Source: Volvox africanus (Eukaryota > Chlorophyta > Chlorophyceae > Chlamydomonadales > Volvocaceae). Taken from it: a stretch of DNA of 64,000 bases. Below, piece by piece: positions 25,072 to 60,432 of this stretch (position 1 is the stretch's first letter; each line of letters opens with the position of its first letter). The translations under genes were made by a program, and so were the position numbers. Where the stretch lies: positions 1,128,501 to 1,192,500 of the forward strand of contig BSDZ01000014.1 in the NCBI GenBank assembly GCA_030268105.1. The letters are read 5' to 3'. Under the pieces are notes generated by a model. That model was not told the DNA's origin. It saw nothing but the letters and a program-made list of their open reading frames with translations, and ran no database searches.

Positions 25072-26993
25072 ATGGCCTCCACGACACCGGCTGTGCTGAG
25101 CGGCCGGGTTTCGGAGCTACGTGACGCCCTGGGGACCGAGGCGGTCAGGTGTATCGCCCAGCGCTGCCCGCACGCGCTGCAACTGGTGAGGGTTGGAAAC
25201 TGCAGGGCAGCGCGGAGTGATGGGGGTTGTTGGTACCTGGCGGCTCAGTCTGTGGGTAAGACGAGCCGTCACCGGATGTGTAGGAGACCCACGGGTCATT
25301 GGAAGCAAGGTTGCGCCCGGGAGGTGGTGTGGTTGCGAGGGTTAAGCTGTAACACCCCGTGATGACGCACTTGATGACGCGCATGATGGCAGTCTGCACC
25401 CTCTAGGTAGGGTGAAGTAAAAGTGTATGTGTGTGTAGTGGTGGTGGTAGTGGTGCTGTGCGGCACCCCACCAATTGCAGCTGTATGCGGTCGACACATA
25501 CTCATCCGGGTGATGGCCGCACCGTAACGAACTCCCTTCGGCGCACCCTTCGGGACATGCTTCCTCGCCCCCGGGCGTTACCGCCGCATGTCGCGCCGCA
25601 GACCACTGACCGCATCTTGTCAAAATTGGCCGACCTGAACGTGCGTCTCCAACTGCCTCGGAGCGACCTGATTAGGATCGTGTGCCGTTTCCCGGCGATG
25701 ATGGGGACAGCGCCAGAGGCGGTCGGCGCGCGGGTGGTGCTGCTGGTGCAGGAGCTGGACAAGTGCGTGCGTGAATGGGGGGGAAGGTCGAAACAGGGTG
25801 GGAAGTGGTTTGGGGCAGTGTGGGCACGGACATACCTGCCCAGATACCATAACTGCCTTTTGGCGGGAATCATCGCCACCGCCCCTGCAGCTGTCGCTGC
25901 CGCAGTGGCGATGGTATGGTATTAGTAATGCGGACAATCAGATGAGGGTTTTGCCCGGGGAGTTGCAGCTGATGACGGTGCAGCTACCTCCATCTAAACC
26001 CAGCTGTGTGCCCTCCTCTTCGCCCTCCTCTTCGCCCTCTCTCGGCAATCCTCGTCTCCGGCAGTCTCCGTAGGTCTACCGCGACTGCTACCTTGGGTGT
26101 CTGCAGTGATGCTTTCTTTATTCCGTTGCAAATCTGCGTCCCCCTACTCACTCCCCCGCTCCCCCGCTCCCTCACTCGCCGCTGTTTCTCCTTCGGACCT
26201 TGGCGGCAGCAGGTCAGAAGACTTCGTGCGCGCCATGGTGCTTTCACAGCCCGTCCTGTTGGGGCTGTCGACCGCCACTCTGAGGCACCGGATCGGTCTG
26301 CTGCACGAGGCTGCGAGCGCGCTGCCCAGCAAGTGGTGAGGGCGGGGGAGCTGGGCAGCGCGCTCTGGCCATTGCAGAAGGGGGATCTCGAGAGGCAAGA
26401 GGGAAGGGGGAGCGAGCAAGTATGGTGGGAGGGAGTTGGGGTTGCGGTCGTTAGTTTGATGTCGTGACGGTTGTAACTGCTGCGCGAGGTACGGGCTGCG
26501 GGGCACAAGGCCGTACGGCTACTCATGATGAAGTACCGCCACACACACACGCACGTACACATACACACACATATACACACACCGAGATCCCTAACACTCC
26601 TGGCTGCAACGCTGCCACGATTGCAGGGGCCTCGAGCTGTCCACTGCCGCCCCATCTACTCTCGGCCGCCTGTTGCGTTGCTCTGACACCGTCCTGTCCC
26701 GCCTGACATACACCTATCTGCGCACCGCCACCAATGGCCGAAAGTTCCACCGCATCCGCACAATGGCCACTATCTGCTGCCAGCCGGCGGCCAAATGGAT
26801 CCGGGAGAACCCCCCGTTCCTGGACTGGCTAGCGGGTGGGGAGGAGGATAGGCAGGCCGGCATACTCACGCCGTGGCCCGGCTGGTGGCGGAGGACGGAG
26901 AAGTCAGTAGAGGATGTGGACTGGTGGCTAGGCCCCACGCCATCATCGTGTCGAAGACAACAACAACAACAACACGGCGACATTGAGACGTAG
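25072..26993 (+). CDS. mTERF-domain protein
   Basis: Four exons with agreeing phases: 25072-25185, 25602-25762, 26213-26335 and 26627 to a TAG at 26991-26993 (a GTGGGG donor at 26836 could end it earlier). The protein shows the repeating pattern of mitochondrial transcription termination factor repeats: paired short helices followed by a conserved proline, e.g. CIAQRCPHAL, RIVCRFPAMMGTAPEAV and AMVLSQPVLLGLSTATLRHR, then a helix such as LRRCSDTVLSRLTYTYLRTA. mTERF proteins of plants and algae are nuclear-encoded, imported into chloroplast or mitochondrion, and bind organelle DNA or RNA. ATG 25072 is the first Met of the exon, but no convincing transit peptide follows, so upstream exons, perhaps the AT-hook exons at 23 kb, are likely. 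The last 50 codons are low complexity with a Gln run and may be intron read-through. Confidence 0.65.
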
Positions 26994-28124
26994 TGCAATC
27001 AGGACGAGCACAATGACGGTGCTGCGGAGCTCCTGATTCATAGACATACGCAGGCCGGGAAGGTTGCGGTGAAGGGACGAGGGACCTGAACGGCGTGAGT
27101 AGCTGGGGCCGTTCCGAGCGTAAGTCCGGATGGAGATGGCTGGATCTTGCAGCTATGTTCTGTGTGTCCAGACAATGGGTGGGTGGGGTAGAAGGTCCAC
27201 GGGCGAGAAGGGCACGACATGGTGGGCGCACGACAGCTCCAAATCGCTGCTGGTCTAGTTGCTCCTAGGTGCTGCAGGTAATCGTTTAGTTCAGGCTCTA
27301 CTAGCTAGCCCTGCAGTCGCGGCTACCGACATGTCCGATGCAATCTCAGTAGTTGTCGGCTGCAGCGTCCACGAACGGGTCTTTGGTTCTGATATAATGA
27401 TGTTGTACACTTGGACCCCTCCTTTCCCGCCCCAGCACATTCGGAGGGTGTTATGAGGACAGCTGCCCACGGATGAGGGGGTAATGAAAAGTCTGCCGCG
27501 ATGTGCAAGTGTGCACTGACGAGATGGACTGTTGGTCGGGTGGCCGTGAGGACACACATACCTCGTGAATATATTCTCGATAGTTGAGTCTCGATAGCGT
27601 TCCGGAATGTACGGCAGTAGCAATTAGTAAATTTCTGGTTCCTCGAGTAAAACCCTAAATTGCAGAAACACAGACTCCCTGCAAGACCCTGCAGAGGCAG
27701 CTAACACTCATTTGCAAACTGAAAATTGGCGCTAGACTACTGTCGTCAACCTTCAAACGCCTCTACACCAACCACAACCAGCAGATATATAATCAGCAGC
27801 AACGGTAGCCGGCGGACTTCACATCCGTTCCTCGTCGTGCTACCTACCGATAATGGTGTTATTGACCATGAATACTATGATGATGAACATGAGGATGAGG
27901 ATAGTGACGGGTCACCCTGCAACAGGCACTGTGTGCATGTGCGCCTACTTCACTTCACGATGAGCCGCGGTTGAGGCTGTCGGCTACACACGCAGCACCA
28001 CTCCTGCAGCCGGCGCCTGCAGCCCCTTCCTCTCCCAAGCGGGTGCTGGAACCCCCATGATGCGCTGCATTTGTGGTGGCCTTATATTGTTTCGTTTCTC
28101 CTTGATTGGCCCGGAACTGATTGG
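26994..28124. other. intergenic between convergent genes, nothing recognised
   Basis: This interval lies between the 3' ends of the plus-strand mTERF gene and the minus-strand J-domain gene, so it should hold both 3' UTRs. No coding exon was recognised. Confidence 0.5.
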
Positions 28125-29788
28125 CTATTCGGATCCGGATGAACCCGCGCGGCGAGAATTCAGTAGCGCCATAACCCGTATGGCGCACATCGTGATCACA
28201 CCAGCTGCCACCAGACCTACGCCCAGGAGGTGGTCCCGCCGCCGACCGCTGACGCCCCTGGTGGTATCGGGGCCCATCATAGGCATGGCTGAGGTGCGGG
28301 TGCGGACGGCAGCAGGAAGGTGAGACAGACCCAACTCCCGGGTGCTGCCGCTGCCGCTGCCGCTGCCGCTGCCGGCCGGCCTCCTCACAGCGGAAGTTGA
28401 AGCATCCGCTGCTGCTGCCGCCATCTGCTGGTCCTCAGGAATAGCACCACCAGCGGCCGACGCAATGAACTCATAGAACGCACCGACACCAGCAGCAGCC
28501 ATTGTTTCTTCCTTCCACCTAGCGGCAGCGGCAGCGGCATTCTGCAAAGCAGCAGCAGTAGAGGGGAGAAGGCACACACACCAGGTACTCGGTTCCCAGA
28601 CCTTGCACCATCAGCAAGACGTGGTACGGAGTCTATGAGTGTGGCTGGCATGGGGATTTGGGATATACGGCAGTAAGACAGGTACGGTAGAAGTACTGAG
28701 TGATCACGTTGATGGGGGGAACGACTGCAACGACCGACGTCACTTGTTTGTACACCTGGCACCAAGTCGCTGTATTCCGCAGATCTGCGAAGTCATTTGT
28801 CAGCCCCTCCCTTCCATTAACAGTAGTTGCATGCATTACGCATAACCTAACGCATTTGGTGAAACTGCAAGGTAGCAGTAGTAACCAATAACCACCTGTT
28901 CAACCGTATTTTAGGTATCTGTTTTTCCGTACCTATCAAATTGTATATTAATAGGTACCCCTTCCGTTCGCTAATGTCCGCTGCGGACCGAACCACCCAC
29001 CAGGCACGACCCAGACCCACCTCCAGCGTCATCAGTCCTATGTCGAAGTTATAGGAGGCGCGCTTTACAGGATCTGAAAGCTGGTCGTACGCGGCGCATA
29101 CTCGCTCGAATGCATACGCGCAGATGACGTTGACGGATTTGGACGGGAATAGCTCCTCGGCACACTGTGTTGGAGTTCACATACGTGTGTGCAAACATCG
29201 GTATGCGAAAGGGGGATTAAAAAAGTTGAGTATATTGTTGTCAATTGACTATTGCTGTTTTTCATGCCCATTTGGAAGCAGCTGGAGCCCGGGACGAGGT
29301 GCCTGGGTGCATGCCGGGTGCCCATATGGCCCCCAAACACACACAACCAGCCAGCAGTAAGGGGAGAGTAGGAAGCATGTCGGCTCCATGTCGTCTCGGA
29401 CCAGCGCCTTACGATTATGTCAGGCAGCGATGCGATGGAAGCTAGGGGCGAGCCTAACGGAAGAAAGCAACTGCATAAAACTAAATAACTGCAACCCAAC
29501 TGCATACAACTAAGTAAGGCTCACACGCATAAGGCCTGCGCACATAAGGCCCTGATTTGCCTCGTCCCAAAGCCATCTTGTCTGGATAGGTGCATGCGGT
29601 GCCTTCCCCACCTACTTGGCCCAAAGAAGGCTACCGGAATGGGTACCGTACGACACCCTTGACGCGCAACAGACCCCGCAACGAACCTTCTGGTAAGCCA
29701 AATGAATATCCCTGAAGGTGGCAGTACTGGTTACTCCTAACACCTCGTACTTGTCCTTGGCGTTCAGCACTCGCTCCAGCAGCGCCAT
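28125..29788 (-). CDS. J-domain (DnaJ-like) protein with C-terminal hydrophobic segment
   Basis: Minus-strand exons, all phase 0: 29788-29687, 29164-29021 and 28541-28125. The first encodes J-domain helices I-II (KYEVLGVTSTATFRDIHLAYQK). The second encodes helix III and its tail (YAFERVCAAYDQLSDPVKRASYN). The third is Ala- and Ser/Gly-rich and ends with a hydrophobic segment preceded by arginines (LGVGLVAAGVITMCAIRVMALL), consistent with a tail anchor or single membrane pass. J proteins stimulate Hsp70 ATPase through an HPD loop between helices II and III. I could not find an HPD codon triplet in any frame of the intervening 29165-29686; the closest is Tyr-Pro-Asp-Lys at 29577-29588, in a phase that does not splice cleanly. 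Either a micro-exon was missed or the J domain is degenerate. The Met at 29788 directly follows a CAG acceptor, so a 5' exon may precede it. Confidence 0.65.
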
Positions 29789-31590
29789 CTGCACACAGGT
29801 ACCCCAAGTACCACCACGCAGGCAGCTGCTGGGGCAGTTAAGTAACAACAAAGTGCGCTGCGATGCCGCCCGCAGCGTGTATATGTATGTATTCGCAGCG
29901 CACTTTGAAGCAGCAACATCGAAACACTTTGAAAGCAACGTCCCGAGTGCCGGACATTCTTGCACAGGCAGCTTTTGCAGTGCTGCCCGTGGTATCGCTG
30001 AGGACAATTGCAAGCGAACGACAACCAACTGAAACAAGACGCGCCGTTCTAGGGACTGATGAGATCTTAATATCGGGTGGATCTTCTCCTGATTGGATTC
30101 ATATAACTGACGGTTATACTCTAAGTTATTTCGCTGCATTCATCCATAACCGCGACACGATGGGCGACCTGTTGTTTCACCATCCCTGACATAACTTGAA
30201 TGTCACGCTTCCTGAACGACGAGCTAGCCGAGTCAATATGATGTGACGGAGCCAGCAGATGCAGATCCAGATGCAGATGCAGATGCACATGGCCCCCGGC
30301 ATGGCAGGAAGATGAACGGACACATTGATAAACACATTCTATGTCTTCAACGATGACACTTTGGAGGAGAGGGGCTGGCCCCTGACCCCGCCAGAAGCGT
30401 ACCCTTTTGGTGCTGTCACGTTTTGAGAGCGCGGCAAGGCTGTGCAAGCCGCAGAAGGGGCCACCTGCTCAGATATCAGAATCAGCCAATCAGCCGGCTT
30501 CCCCATATGCCTTCTGGTAATTTGCAGTGTCCATTACTAACTGTAGCGTGCAGCGTGCGGCGCCAAGTAGTTCACCAGCAGCAGCATCAACAGGTTTATC
30601 ACCTGTACTGTCGGAAGCCACTCGCACAGATGTGCGCGACAGGAACGGCAGAGATAAGAGGCCTGCTGCCCTTCACGGTAGCCTCATGGATTCAGTACTG
30701 CAGCTGTGGAAGGAGAAGAGGAGGAAGTAATGAATGGCCCTCACAGCTGCGAGTGGTTGTGAATGTATATTGGTGCGCCATGCGTTGTCGAACACGACAG
30801 GATTTCACAAAGCGCCGTTTGTTCTTCCAAACGCTATCGGCAGTTGGAGTAGATGGACAAGGTACGGACTACGGGCATTGGGCGGTGTGGGAGTTGCGCT
30901 GGTCGGTCGGTGGCTAGGCATCATTCATATACTTCTCGCGGAGTGTGTTTACAGCGATGTGATGCATTGATGGCCAACCCCTCCAAACACGACTGGTGAC
31001 CGTTGGCAGAAGTCAGTTGGCAGAAGTCAGTGCGGAGTTTCGTTTAACTGGTATTTGCTTGCATGTGCTTAGTTGCTAAGTTTGCGTGTGGGCAAGTCAA
31101 TGACATTCCTCCGTCCCTCGGCCGTCAGATCATTTTGACAGCCGCCGTCGGCGCCATTTCCTCGTGGGGCATGGGGAAGGTTGTGCGTACGACAGCCGAT
31201 CCGTACGCATGGAGGCAGGCAAGCACCCGCGCACCGGCTGCGGCTGCTATTATCCGTATTCCTGCGACCTTCTGCGATCTTCTGCGACCTTCTGCGGCCT
31301 TCTTCTGCATCATTATACACACAATTTGTTTCCCTAGCTTAAACTCATGTGGCCATATGAAATGGCACATACAACTCGTCGGTTGCAACGTGTTAGTTGG
31401 CGGTTGCTGAATCAGTCCATTTCATCAACACCGCGTGTTCTCGCCTAATCTCCGCCCGCCCCTGAGGAAGATTAGCCAATGGCCGCCCCTCTTACTGTTA
31501 CCGCCGGAACCGGGAGGCAGCCTCTTCTCTGAAGCAACGGTTCGGCTTCCTGTGCGACATGTTTGATGAGTACGAGCTCTCACTCACCAG
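29789..31590. other. gene-poor region, nothing firmly recognised
   Basis: Short ORFs on both strands without recognisable domains. Small repeats include GATGCA units at about 30.26-30.29 kb, paired ATAAGGCC motifs just outside at about 29.53-29.55 kb, and TTCTGCGA(C/T)C units at about 31.27-31.30 kb. The 5' exon and promoter of the J-domain gene should lie near its left end. Confidence 0.4.
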
Positions 31591-31666
31591 GTTGTACGCC
31601 CGATGAGATCTGCGTGGACCTGGGGGACGTACTCGGGCTGGATGGCGTCGTTGTGGAGTTGGTACG
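31591..31666 (+). CDS. isolated probable exon of an unidentified gene
   Basis: A 76-bp segment bounded by a pyrimidine-rich acceptor (CTCTCACTCACCAG) and a strong donor (GTAAGG), open in one frame as CTPDEICVDLGDVLGLDGVV followed by VELVR. As with several MSH1 introns, a G-rich minisatellite begins right after the donor. A further protein-like stretch on the same strand (LGTRILLPEESPAKR, 31972-32015, ending at GTACCG) may belong to the same gene. The opposite strand is also open here and carries a GTGAGT donor, but it lacks an acceptor. Family unknown. Confidence 0.3.
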
Positions 31667-31669
31667 GTA

Positions 31670-31775
31670 AGGTGGAGGGTAGGGGCCGAGGGGGCGGGGG
31701 GGCAGGGGGCGAGGGGGCAAGGGAAGGCAGGGGGCGAGGGGGCAAGGGAGGGCAGGGGCCGAGGGGGCAGGGTGA
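31670..31775 (+). repeat. G-rich minisatellite next to a donor site
   Basis: Imperfect units of GGGGGCGAGGGGGCAAGGGA-type sequence, starting within about 15 bp of the GTAAGG donor at 31667. It has runs of G suited to G-quadruplex formation. Long proline-rich ORFs on the minus strand here are products of the repeat. Confidence 0.85.
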
Positions 31776-32099
31776 TGGAGAGGTACCACGGCCTCTTACA
31801 GCTGCTGATTTTCGTATAGGTGTCCACTCGTCCACCTATAGTAGCACTTGCTAACATTCCAGGAGCGAATCAACCCAACCAAGCAATCAACCAACCCAAC
31901 TAACCAAGCAATCAACCCAACCAACCTTATTTTCATCGATATGTTTTACCTACACATACACAACCCACAAGTTAGGCACCCGCATCCTCCTCCCCGAGGA
32001 GTCCCCCGCGAAGAGGTACCGTCAAGCGTGTTGCCCCCTCTGCCGCCGCTACACTGCTGCTGCTCGTCCAGGAGGATCAGGTTATCCGCCAAATGAACC

Positions 32100-33798
32100 A
32101 CCACCTTCGAGCATCTTCTGCAACCCCCCTGTGGCGCCCTGGGAAAGGGGCGCTGCTGTAGGTCGTTTAGGTTGCGCTGTGGCCAGTGGGCACTAGCCAG
32201 CTGAGATCCAGATTACCGTATGTAATGCCTGGGGACCAGGGTGTAGCAGCTGATGTTAGTACGAGTGCTGTACGACCATGTGGCAGGGGGCGAGTCGTCG
32301 GAGCGGTGAAGCAGGCCGCACCGCCATCAGCGCCACCCAGCACCCTGTCTGTCTGCCTTTAGCGTATGTAGCATTTCGTATGAAAGTAATCACCCGCAGC
32401 TAGGTATCTGGCGAATGTTACTTCATTTCACTTGGTTTATATATGTTGTATGTATGTATGGGTGTTACACTGTGGGCGACTCACCCTTCAAAGGCGAGCA
32501 CCGGGGGTACTCACCGGACCGAGCCACAGCGCAGGGGAGGAGCACGTGGCTTTGTCTGTCTGTCTTGCCACGTGCTCCCCCTCTCACTTGGGCCAGCGAA
32601 ACCTCAGAGGCTCTCGCCTGGCCACTAACAGAGCACTGAGGAGCACCAAGAAACCACGGAAGGACCCAACGGAAAATGGGGGACGACTAGCTGCTCAAAG
32701 GAAGGGGAACCCTCTCCTCTAACCCAAGACTGACCTGGCAAGAGCCTGACAGACACACACAGATCCCCTCAGAGGAGAAACACCAGCAGGAAAGCACACT
32801 CTTACACAGCCAAGCCGGAAGAACCCATCAAGAGGCGGAGGGGGGATGATAAGCCAAACTGGCGCCCCCCTAGAAAGCCCCACCCAAAGCTGGCCCCACA
32901 AACATCTGCACTGCACAAGAAGGAAAGACCTCTCTCGCTGACCCCTCCCAAAACCCTAAGGACCCGAAGGCTCGACACAGGTACCTCTAGCCACGAAACC
33001 CTCCACCCTCTCCCTTCCCCTCCTCACGAACTAGACCGTCCTCCCCTTGTCTCCACCTCCCTGACTCTCTACCCCTTTCCTCCACCAGAACCTCCTCCTC
33101 AAAACTCCTGTCTTAAAGCCCCTGCTCTGTTCTTGCTGCTCCATGGCCGGTGATGTCAACCGGAACTGCACACCGCATTTGCGTGCCAACTATGGCTAGG
33201 ATGGGATGTTGTGGTCCCACTTGATCCCAGCCATAGTGAGGGATACCCAACGCTGCAAAGAATGCAAGCGTGCCCAAAAGTCGGCAACTGTGCGGGCTCG
33301 CGCACGGTCCAGGGGTGAGGCTGCTGTTTGTGTTGGAGTGTCCATTGTTGGCTGTGTCGTAGAGATGATTGGATGGGTGTTTGCAGCCTCCTCTTCCTCT
33401 TGATTGAGCCCCCCTGAACGGTTGAAGGAGTCAGTAATAGCCCGTTGACGGGGTCCCTGCTCTGCTGTGTGGGTCTGTTGTTGCTGCTGCCGTCCGTGGG
33501 TAGAAGGCCCCTGTTGCCTTTGTTACAGGCTTGCCGCCCGGAGACAGTACCTGCCATACTCCATAGAAGATAAAGCAGCCATGGCAATCACGTCCCAAGG
33601 GACCTGCTCGCAACCGGGAGGTGCTTGGACAAGCCATAGGTGTTGCCTGGTCATGCCCCCTTTAATGGTGGCTGATAACGGCAATGGCAGATGCCTGTAA
33701 ACCTGTTCACGCACCGCCTTGGCTATAGGGCACTCCCAGAGGTTCGTTGTATGTTGTATGTTGTGTTTGTGCTTTTGTACTTGGGTTTTTTTATTTTT
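32100..33798. other. gene-poor region, possible decayed repeat
   Basis: Several ORFs of 60-145 codons occur on both strands, but none shows a domain or splice-supported exon. The stretch 32.7-33.1 kb is rich in CACACA and CCTCCC tracts. A decayed transposon is possible, but no terminal repeats or transposase motifs were found. Confidence 0.35.
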
Positions 33799-34106
33799 GT
33801 TTTTATTTTTATTTTTATTTTTATTTTTATTTTTATTTTTATTTTTATTTTTATTTTTATTTTTATTTTTATTTTTATTTTTATTTGTATTTGTATTTTT
33901 ATTTGTATTTGTATTTGTATTTGTATTTGTATTTGTATTTGTATTTGTATTTGTATTTGTATTTGTATTTGTATTTGTATTTGTATTTGTATTTGTATTT
34001 GTATTTGTATTTGTATTTGTATTTGTATTTGTATTTGTATTTGTATTTGTATTTGTATTTGTATTTGTATTTGTATTTGTATTTGTATTTGTATTTGTAT
34101 TTGTAT
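33799..34106 (+). repeat. compound hexanucleotide array: (TTTTTA)n then (TTTGTA)n
   Basis: About 90 bp of ATTTTT units changes at about 33885 to ATTTGT units that continue to 34106, apart from one reversion. The two hexamers differ by one base, so a T-to-G variant has spread through most of the array. All frames stay open, which creates false hydrophobic ORFs. Confidence 0.95.
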
Positions 34107-36011
34107 TATCCGAATTGAGGCGCTCCCGGCTTGGGCAGCCGTTCTGATAGGCTGAGGCAAGCCTGAGGAGTTCCCGGCATTACAAAGGCACCGTCGTAAC
34201 TCTACGTTACAGTCGGCTAGGTGGCAATGTGGATCCAGGCAATGCTGGAGGATCGAGGCACTTCGGATGGGCCCAAGTGCCATTAAGGAGGACTTGGTCG
34301 CCCCAGTCTCCGCAGCAGATTGGAGGCACCCTGGGCGGTAGCTATGGCTGGTCTCGCCCTCATACAGTCCAGCCGATATGAGGTAGTGGCGAACTGGGTA
34401 GCCTGGGCAGCTGGCGAAGACATTGAGGAGTCCCTGAAGTGATGACCACCGGGTTTCAGGGACGGAAGGCAAATGGAGGTGGTGCATTTACTACCTTAAC
34501 GTGGGTAGAGGGTCGATTGGCCAGGGCTTTTCCCTTGTGTCTGGGAGCGTGTCCCGCAGAAGGGGTGGCGGCAGCTTTTTTAAAATAAGTGAGAGTCATA
34601 CCCCAGGATCCAAGGGTACAGGTTGCGGTCTGCATTTTTTACCTGTGGTACAGGTAAGCGACTGAAAACTGGGCATACTTACGCCTGGAATAAAGCTTAG
34701 TATAAGTCCTGACATGGCGAAAGGCTGGAGTGCCCAAAGGCTCATATTTGCGTTCGTTCTTTGACTAAGAGGTTTGCGTATATGGAAAGTCTTGCAGTGA
34801 AATTCAACAAAAAGGGTATTACGGACAGGGCCCCAACTGTGAATCTAAGATTGCTCCGGGAGCCTAATGGTGCATACGAGTCAGCAAATGGATCCTAACC
34901 AGCAGCTTTTAATTGGAATATCGCGTATGGGTCTCATTCCACCAGCAACGACCCGTATCACGACCCAAATGTCATGCAGTTCAGTGGTCAGACATCGACC
35001 AGGCTTAGTTTCCGCCGGCTTCTCATAGCATCTCATGATGCTCTGCCCTCACTGCGCTTGCAAGAAAGCCGCTCTGATGCGCGCTCGCGAGGCAGTATCA
35101 AATGACCTCGCACATCTATCCTGTACACCGGCATCCGCGGTTCTACTTCACACCATATGATATATCTTAAAACTGTAGATGGCGTTGGTTATCATATCCA
35201 GACAGCTGTGCGTATCGCGAAGTTGCCCGTTCCGCGTCACCAACCCTGCGGTATTATGTACTTTACTTGCATCTCAAAATTCTATGATGATGATGCATAT
35301 TGTGAAGCTAAAAGTGTAATAATTTTCCGATCTTGCGATTACCATTGTTCAAAATGAATTTGCCTGTGCTGCTTCAATTTTGGCGGTGATACAGCCGCTA
35401 CTGTAAAGAAGATTCCAATCTGAATCATCGAATTTATAGGCGCAGTATACCAATAACATGTGGATAGAGTCAATCATCTTGGCGCGGATATTATTGCCCG
35501 ATAATTATCGAACAGATGTAACCCCAAATCGTACGACCATCAAGCGATGCTTCGACTATAAACTCTCGCATTTCTAATTTTGTGACCTTTTGATGCTACA
35601 TGCAGTCACGGGTATAATTTCCTTTATGCGTCATTTTTTGTCCTTCGTATTGTAGTCTTGCAGTGCGTCTGATACCCCTGGCAGTTGATACCCCAGGATT
35701 TGCTCCGAGGGGCGGCTGAGTGGGGACAGTTATGAGCGCGAGTAAGCATTTTTCAATAAGGTCATTGCGCAAGGTCTTCCTGTAATAGTTTGGAGTGGCG
35801 CAATCCGTCGTGCGATGGAGCTGTGATTTTCTTTCGGAACATCTTTCCGACATCAATCGTTCTCGACTAATGTCTTATTGGTCTTTATCTGTTTGCGGAC
35901 TGCATTACTGATGCTTTAATCAGAAGCAACTCAACTTTTAGGCTTACACAAAGCGACCAGATAGGTCAGTTAGGGAAATTGATCTACAAAAGCATCTGCT
36001 TTTTATACCTA
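34107..36011. other. intergenic, upstream of MSH1
   Basis: Falling GC from about 34.5 kb, with no supported exon. A minus-strand frame at 34.1-34.49 kb contains a short TRWSSLQGLL stretch reminiscent of hAT transposases, but nothing else supports that. The MSH1 promoter should lie in the last few hundred bases; no core element was identified. Confidence 0.4.
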
Positions 36012-48295
<12,284 letters not shown>

Positions 48296-49240
48296 GTGGA
48301 CGGGGTGGGGCTGGGCTGCGGCAGCACAGGGGCGCTGGAGACGCTCGCCCGGATGCGGGATAGGCACTTGCTAGGATGAGGCGGAACGCAGGCAGAAGGC
48401 ATTTCAGATGGCTTCAGCCGATTTCCTGTGACTAGATGGTTTCTACGGACTGCAGAGCACAGCCCTAACAGTTTGTTTGCGTAATCGCATTATCGCGTCG
48501 CTTCCGTTAGCCTTATCCCCGAACTGAGATTTGTGATGTCATAGCAGTAAGGTATTCATATCGCACCGATGTTTGGTCTTGAGGTCAGAAGCATGTAGGA
48601 ATAGCACACAGTGTACACACGTTATGTCGCATGGCAAGCACGTCTCTTTTGCGATTTCCCTGGCCGTTTGGCAGGCATACTATGGGTGACCTCTACTGCA
48701 AAGTATGTCTAGGCCTGGCTGATTAGTTGGGTCAGTGAAGGTCCAACCTTCCACGATCAGACTTCACCAGCCTTCTTACCCTGTTACTACCACGAAATAC
48801 CCTGTTGGTCTCGGACGAGACTGAGCGGGGATTTTGGAGCGAACGCAACGTCGCAATACCTCATGCCCGATCAAACTCACATGTTAGGCATGAAAAAGGG
48901 TTATTTTTTATGACCATGAGAGAATTGCCTGTGCCGTTGCCGGCTATGTTTTGAGCATGACCTATAGTGGCGCGGTTAAATGTGCGGCTTAAAACGAATA
49001 CATGTATGATTTATACAAATAGCTTTCTGCTAATTGTGTTTGTCATACGTGTGGATCCAAAGCTGGCCTAGCAGGGAAGGTCCGAATAGTTTTCTCGTCC
49101 GAAACCAAGAGGGCAACTTAGGGTGCACTCTGCACTGAATGCAATCTAATGACGCAATCCAATTATATTCATGTTTCTCATGTTGTCACATGTAGATTGT
49201 AAATAATTGTTGCAATTTAGTATCGCAGATTGTGACAGTC
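48296..49240. other. MSH1-LTN1 intergenic region
   Basis: About 945 bp between the MSH1 stop and the LTN1 start codon, both genes on the plus strand. It should contain the MSH1 3' UTR and the LTN1 promoter and 5' UTR. Composition becomes AT-richer toward 49.2 kb (ATTGTAAATAATTG just upstream of the start). The TGTAA at about 49.197 kb is too far downstream to assign confidently as the MSH1 polyadenylation signal. Confidence 0.45.

Positions 49241-60432
<11,192 letters not shown>

Noticed and set aside
34107..34487. Minus-strand TRWSSLQGLL stretch as a hAT transposase
   Set aside because: Only about ten residues match loosely. There is no catalytic block, dimerisation domain or terminal inverted repeat nearby.
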